NCBI GenBank assembly: GCA_015067005.1
Contig: SVNH01000001.1
Location: 186,001 to 250,000 of the forward strand
From: Ruminococcus flavefaciens
GTDB lineage: Bacteria > Bacillota > Clostridia > Oscillospirales > Ruminococcaceae
DNA: 64,000 bases
Reading direction: 5' to 3'
This document shows, piece by piece, positions 61,013 to 64,000 of the stretch (positions are counted from its first letter, which is position 1; every line of letters begins with the position of its first letter). The position numbers were made by a program, and so were the translations under genes. Under the pieces are notes generated by a model, which ran no database searches, was not told where the DNA came from, and saw only the letters and a list, made by a program, of their open reading frames with translations.

Positions 61013-61305
61013 TAAAAGCTGCTCAGGATATCATCCTCAAGCCTGTTATCACAGAAAGATCTATGGACGATCTTCAGGCAGGAAAATATACTTTTAAGGT
61101 AGCTACTGACGCTAACAAGACAGAGATCAAGAAGGCTGTTGAAACACTCTTCGATGTTAAGGTAGCTAAGGTAAATACCCTCAATGTTAACGGTAAGGCT
61201 AAGAGAGTTGGTAAATATCTCGGCAAGACTTCCGATTGGAAGAAGGCTATCGTTACTCTTACAGAAGATTCCAAGGCAATCGAATTCTTCGAGGGTATGG
61301 TCTGA
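61009..61305 (+). CDS. rplW: Ribosomal protein L23
   Basis: 98-residue protein at the tunnel exit, a docking site for trigger factor and signal recognition particle. [19 protein letters not shown] and the [15 protein letters not shown] loop are typical. Its ATG overlaps the rplD stop (ATGA). Confidence 0.98.
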   Translation: MIKAAQDIILKPVITERSMDDLQAGKYTFKVATDANKTEIKKAVETLFDVKVAKVNTLNVNGKAKRVGKYLGKTSDWKKAIVTLTEDSKAIEFFEGMV

Positions 61306-61373
61306 TAACTGATCAGACCTGAGGTTATGGGAGTAATGCTCCCGCGAAAAATGCATTAAAGGAGAAATTTAAA

Positions 61374-62207
61374 ATGGCTATAAAGACTTATAAGCCTACG
61401 ACACCTTCGAGACGTCAGATGACAGTTACTGATTACTCGATCCTGTCAAAGGTTGAGCCGGAGAAGAGCCTTCTCGAACCAATGAAGAAGAAGTCGGGAA
61501 GAAACAGCTACGGCAGAATCACAGTTCGCCACAGAGGCGGCGGAAACAGAAGAAAGTACCGTATCATCGACTTCAAGAGAGATAAGGACAACATGATCGC
61601 TGTCGTTAAGACTCTTGAATACGATCCGAACAGATCCGCTTTCATCGCTCTCGTTGAATATGAGGACGGCGAAAAGAGATACATCCTCGCTCCTAACGGT
61701 CTTAAGGTAGGAGACAAGATCGAGTCCGGTTCTGAGGCTGATATCAAGCCGGGTAACGCACTCAAGCTTGAGGATATCCCAGTTGGTACATTCATTCACG
61801 CTATCGAGCTTTATCCTGGAAAGGGCGCTCAGCTCGTAAGAAGCGCAGGCAACCAGGCTCAGCTTATGGGTAAGGAAGGTGCTTATGCACTTGTCAGACT
61901 TCCCTCAGGCGAAATGAGAAAAGTTCCGATCGGATGCAAGGCTGCAATCGGTCAGGTTTCAAATATCGACCATGAGAACGTTAACTACGGTAAGGCTGGT
62001 CGTGTAAGAAATATGGGTTGGAGACCTACTGTCCGCGGTTCAGTTATGAACCCATGCGATCACCCACACGGTGGTGGTGAAGGTAAATCACCTGTTGGAC
62101 GTCCGGGCCCTGTAACACCTTGGGGCAAGCCTGCTCTTGGTTATAAGACTCGTAAGAAGCACAACAGAACTGATAAGTTCATCGTAAAGCGCCGCAACGG
62201 TAAGTAA
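61374..62207 (+). CDS. rplB: Ribosomal protein L2
   Basis: 277-residue protein near the peptidyl transferase centre. [35 protein letters not shown] and [12 protein letters not shown], with the conserved His, are present. AAAGGAG precedes the ATG. Confidence 0.98.
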   Translation: MAIKTYKPTTPSRRQMTVTDYSILSKVEPEKSLLEPMKKKSGRNSYGRITVRHRGGGNRRKYRIIDFKRDKDNMIAVVKTLEYDPNRSAFIALVEYEDGEKRYILAPNGLKVGDKIESGSEADIKPGNALKLEDIPVGTFIHAIELYPGKGAQLVRSAGNQAQLMGKEGAYALVRLPSGEMRKVPIGCKAAIGQVSNIDHENVNYGKAGRVRNMGWRPTVRGSVMNPCDHPHGGGEGKSPVGRPGPVTPWGKPALGYKTRKKHNRTDKFIVKRRNGK

Positions 62208-62228
62208 TCTGAAAGGAGGAACTGAATA

Positions 62229-62513
62229 ATGAGCAGAAGCATTAAGAAGGGACCTTATGTCCAGGAAGTTCTCCTGAAGAGGGTCGTTGCAATGAACGAA
62301 GCAGGCGAAAAGAAGGTTCTTAAGACATGGAGCCGTTCTTCAACAATCTTCCCTGATTTCGTTGGTCATACATTCGCTGTTCACGACGGTCGTAAGCACG
62401 TTCCGGTATATGTAACAGAGGATATGGTAGGTCATAAGCTCGGTGAGTTCGCACCTACAAGAACTTATAAGGGTCACGCAGGCTCTAAGACATCTAACAA
62501 CGGTAAGAAATAA
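62229..62513 (+). CDS. rpsS: Ribosomal protein S19
   Basis: 94-residue small-subunit head protein. [37 protein letters not shown] and [13 protein letters not shown] are canonical. AAAGGAGG precedes the ATG. Confidence 0.98.
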   Translation: MSRSIKKGPYVQEVLLKRVVAMNEAGEKKVLKTWSRSSTIFPDFVGHTFAVHDGRKHVPVYVTEDMVGHKLGEFAPTRTYKGHAGSKTSNNGKK

Positions 62514-62533
62514 GCGGAAGGAGGAGTTCAGAG

Positions 62534-62869
62534 ATGGAAGCAAGAGCTTATTTAAGAAATGCTCGTATATCACCAAGAAAAGTTCAGATCGTTCTCGATC
62601 TTATCAGGAACAAGCCAGTTGACATCGCTTTAGCTACTTTGGATCTTACTCCTAAGGCTGCAAGCCCTATCGTTTCAAAGCTTGTAAAGTCTGCTCAGGC
62701 AAACGCTGAGAACAATTTCAGCATGGATAAGGATAATCTCGTGGTTTCTGAGTGCTATGTAACACCAGGTCCGATCATGAAGAGAATCATGCCAAGAGCT
62801 CAGGGCAGAGCATATAGAATTTTAAAGAGAACATCACACATAACAGTTGTTCTTACAGAAAAAGAATAA
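62534..62869 (+). CDS. rplV: Ribosomal protein L22
   Basis: 111-residue protein lining the exit tunnel. [18 protein letters not shown] and the C-terminal [19 protein letters not shown] are canonical. GGAGGAG lies upstream of the ATG. Confidence 0.98.
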   Translation: MEARAYLRNARISPRKVQIVLDLIRNKPVDIALATLDLTPKAASPIVSKLVKSAQANAENNFSMDKDNLVVSECYVTPGPIMKRIMPRAQGRAYRILKRTSHITVVLTEKE

Positions 62870-62888
62870 TCCCAAGGAGGTTTGAGAA

Positions 62889-63680
62889 ATGGGCCAGAAA
62901 GTTAATCCGCACGGACTTCGTGTCGGCGTTATTAAAGATTGGGATTCACGCTGGTATGCTAACAAGGCAGATTTCGGCGATACTCTCGTTGAGGACTACA
63001 ACGTTCGTAACTTCATCAAGAAGAACTTATACGCTGCTGGTGTTCCCAGAATCGAGATCGAGCGTTTTGCCGATAAGGTAAGAATCCACATTCACTGCGC
63101 TAAGCCGGGTATCGTTATCGGCAGACAGGGTGCAGAGATCGAAAAGCTCAGAGCACAGCTCGAGGCTATGATGAAAAAACAGGTTTTCGTAAACATCATC
63201 GAAGTTAAGCAGCCTGATATGGACAGCCAGCTCGTTGCTGAAAAGATCGCTCTTGATCTTGAGAACAGAGTTTCTTTCAGAAGAGCTATGAAGCAGTCTA
63301 TCGGCAGAACAATGCGTCTTGGCGCAAAGGGTATCAAGGTCAAGGTTTCAGGCAGACTTGCCGGTGCCGAGATCGCAAGAAGCGAAAGCTATCACGAAGG
63401 TACAATCCCGCTTCAGACAATCCGTGCTGATATTGACTACGGCTTTGCTGAGGCTGATACAACATACGGTAAGCTTGGCGTAAAGGTTTGGATCTATAAG
63501 GGCGAAGTTCTCAAGGGCGATGCTGCTAAGGCTGCTGCTCAGAGAGAAAAGATCGAAAGAAAGAACGATCCAAGAAATAACGACAGACGTCGCCGCGATG
63601 ACAGACGCGACGGCAACAGGCGCGGCGGTAACAGAAACAACCAGAACCGCGATGCAAAAAGAGAAGGAGGTAACCAGTAA
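62889..63680 (+). CDS. rpsC: Ribosomal protein S3 with Arg/Asn/Gly-rich tail
   Basis: 263-residue mRNA-entry protein. [15 protein letters not shown], the KH-domain [14 protein letters not shown] and the C-terminal domain [18 protein letters not shown] are typical. Beyond about residue 215 it has roughly 45 extra residues rich in Arg, Asp, Asn and Gly, a low-complexity RNA-binding-like tail. AAGGAGG precedes the ATG. Its stop overlaps rplP (TAATG). Confidence 0.97.
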   Translation: MGQKVNPHGLRVGVIKDWDSRWYANKADFGDTLVEDYNVRNFIKKNLYAAGVPRIEIERFADKVRIHIHCAKPGIVIGRQGAEIEKLRAQLEAMMKKQVFVNIIEVKQPDMDSQLVAEKIALDLENRVSFRRAMKQSIGRTMRLGAKGIKVKVSGRLAGAEIARSESYHEGTIPLQTIRADIDYGFAEADTTYGKLGVKVWIYKGEVLKGDAAKAAAQREKIERKNDPRNNDRRRRDDRRDGNRRGGNRNNQNRDAKREGGNQ

Positions 63681-64000
63681 TGCTGCTTCCAAAGAGAGTT
63701 AAATACCGCAGAGTCCACAGAGGACGTCTTAAGGGTAAGGCATACAGAGGTAACAAGGTAACCTACGGTGATTTCGGTCTTCAGGCTCTCGAGCCGGCTT
63801 GGATCACATCCAACCAGATCGAATCTGCCCGTATCGCTATGACTCGTTACATCAAGAGAGGCGGTCAGGTATGGATCAAGATCTTCCCTGATAAGCCGAT
63901 CACAGAAAAGCCCGCTGAAACACGAATGGGTTCCGGTAAGGGTTCACCAGAATACTGGGTTGCAGTAGTAAAGCCCGGCAGAGTTCTCTTCGAGATCAAG
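63680..64000 (+). CDS. rplP: Ribosomal protein L16, 3'-truncated by the window edge
   Basis: The first 107 residues of L16 are visible: [49 protein letters not shown] and [16 protein letters not shown] are canonical. The frame runs open to the last base. AAGGAGG lies 10 bases before the ATG, which overlaps the rpsC stop by one base. Confidence 0.97.
   Translation, partial: MLLPKRVKYRRVHRGRLKGKAYRGNKVTYGDFGLQALEPAWITSNQIESARIAMTRYIKRGGQVWIKIFPDKPITEKPAETRMGSGKGSPEYWVAVVKPGRVLFEIK

Overview
The window reads as chromosomal DNA of a Gram-positive anaerobe of the Clostridia, most likely a Ruminococcus-like member of the Oscillospiraceae. The case rests on strong AGGAGG ribosome binding sites, TTGACA/TATAAT promoters with 17-base spacers, T-box leaders, Spo0A and SpoVS, an ECF transporter module, plant-fibre glycosidases (GH95, GH26 with a CBM), a cohesin-like lipoprotein and a DUF5696-type sugar-uptake operon. 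Placement is inference from gene content; no 16S or species marker was compared. No tRNA, rRNA, CRISPR array, insertion sequence or prophage was recognised.

Layout. 1-2130 is the 3' part of polyphosphate kinase with a histone-H1-like tail. 2328-7695 is one unit: GH95 fucosidase, CBM35-GH26 lipoprotein and a HAD-like protein that has lost its catalytic aspartates. 7894-9219 holds spo0A and a flavin reductase. 9270-13677 (minus) holds pssA, metH and pheA. 13926-31791 is a long co-directional run: ruvC, ruvA, an SseB-like gene, an intergenic repeat block, ruvB, a C39-peptidase-like gene, a degenerate phosphoglucosamine mutase, an rRNA-methyltransferase-like gene, ecfA1-ecfA2-ecfT, yfhO, truA, a DUF5711-like gene, cvpA-like, a ClpE-like ATPase and a cohesin-like lipoprotein. 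Then come a flippase (31951), a Trp T-box with trpB2 (33462-35208), and thrS behind a Thr T-box and a small unknown gene on the minus strand (35409-38051). lysC, ymdB and spoVS follow, each with its own promoter, then a NatAB-type ABC exporter, deoD and a YkgJ-like gene.

45086-56763 is the most interesting block: eight co-directional genes for an extracellular carbohydrate system. It has a 988-residue solute-binding protein carrying N-terminal beta-sandwich domains, two separate permease pairs, a membrane-anchored NHL/TPR protein, a YIP1-family membrane protein and a large secreted DUF5696-type protein. There is no ATPase gene. Two of its genes appear to begin at ACG codons placed exactly 8 nt after a Shine-Dalgarno sequence. 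An ECF sigma factor with its anti-sigma-like membrane protein follows; the latter has a strong in-frame internal start.

58825-64000 is the start of the S10 ribosomal operon (rpsJ-rplC-rplD-rplW-rplB-rpsS-rplV-rpsC-rplP, the last cut by the window edge). It is preceded by a roughly 300-nt leader that contains an intrinsic-terminator hairpin. A dispersed intergenic repeat family of about 95 bp occurs at 15.9, 38.2 and 39.7-39.9 kb, and two copies double as terminators behind lysC.
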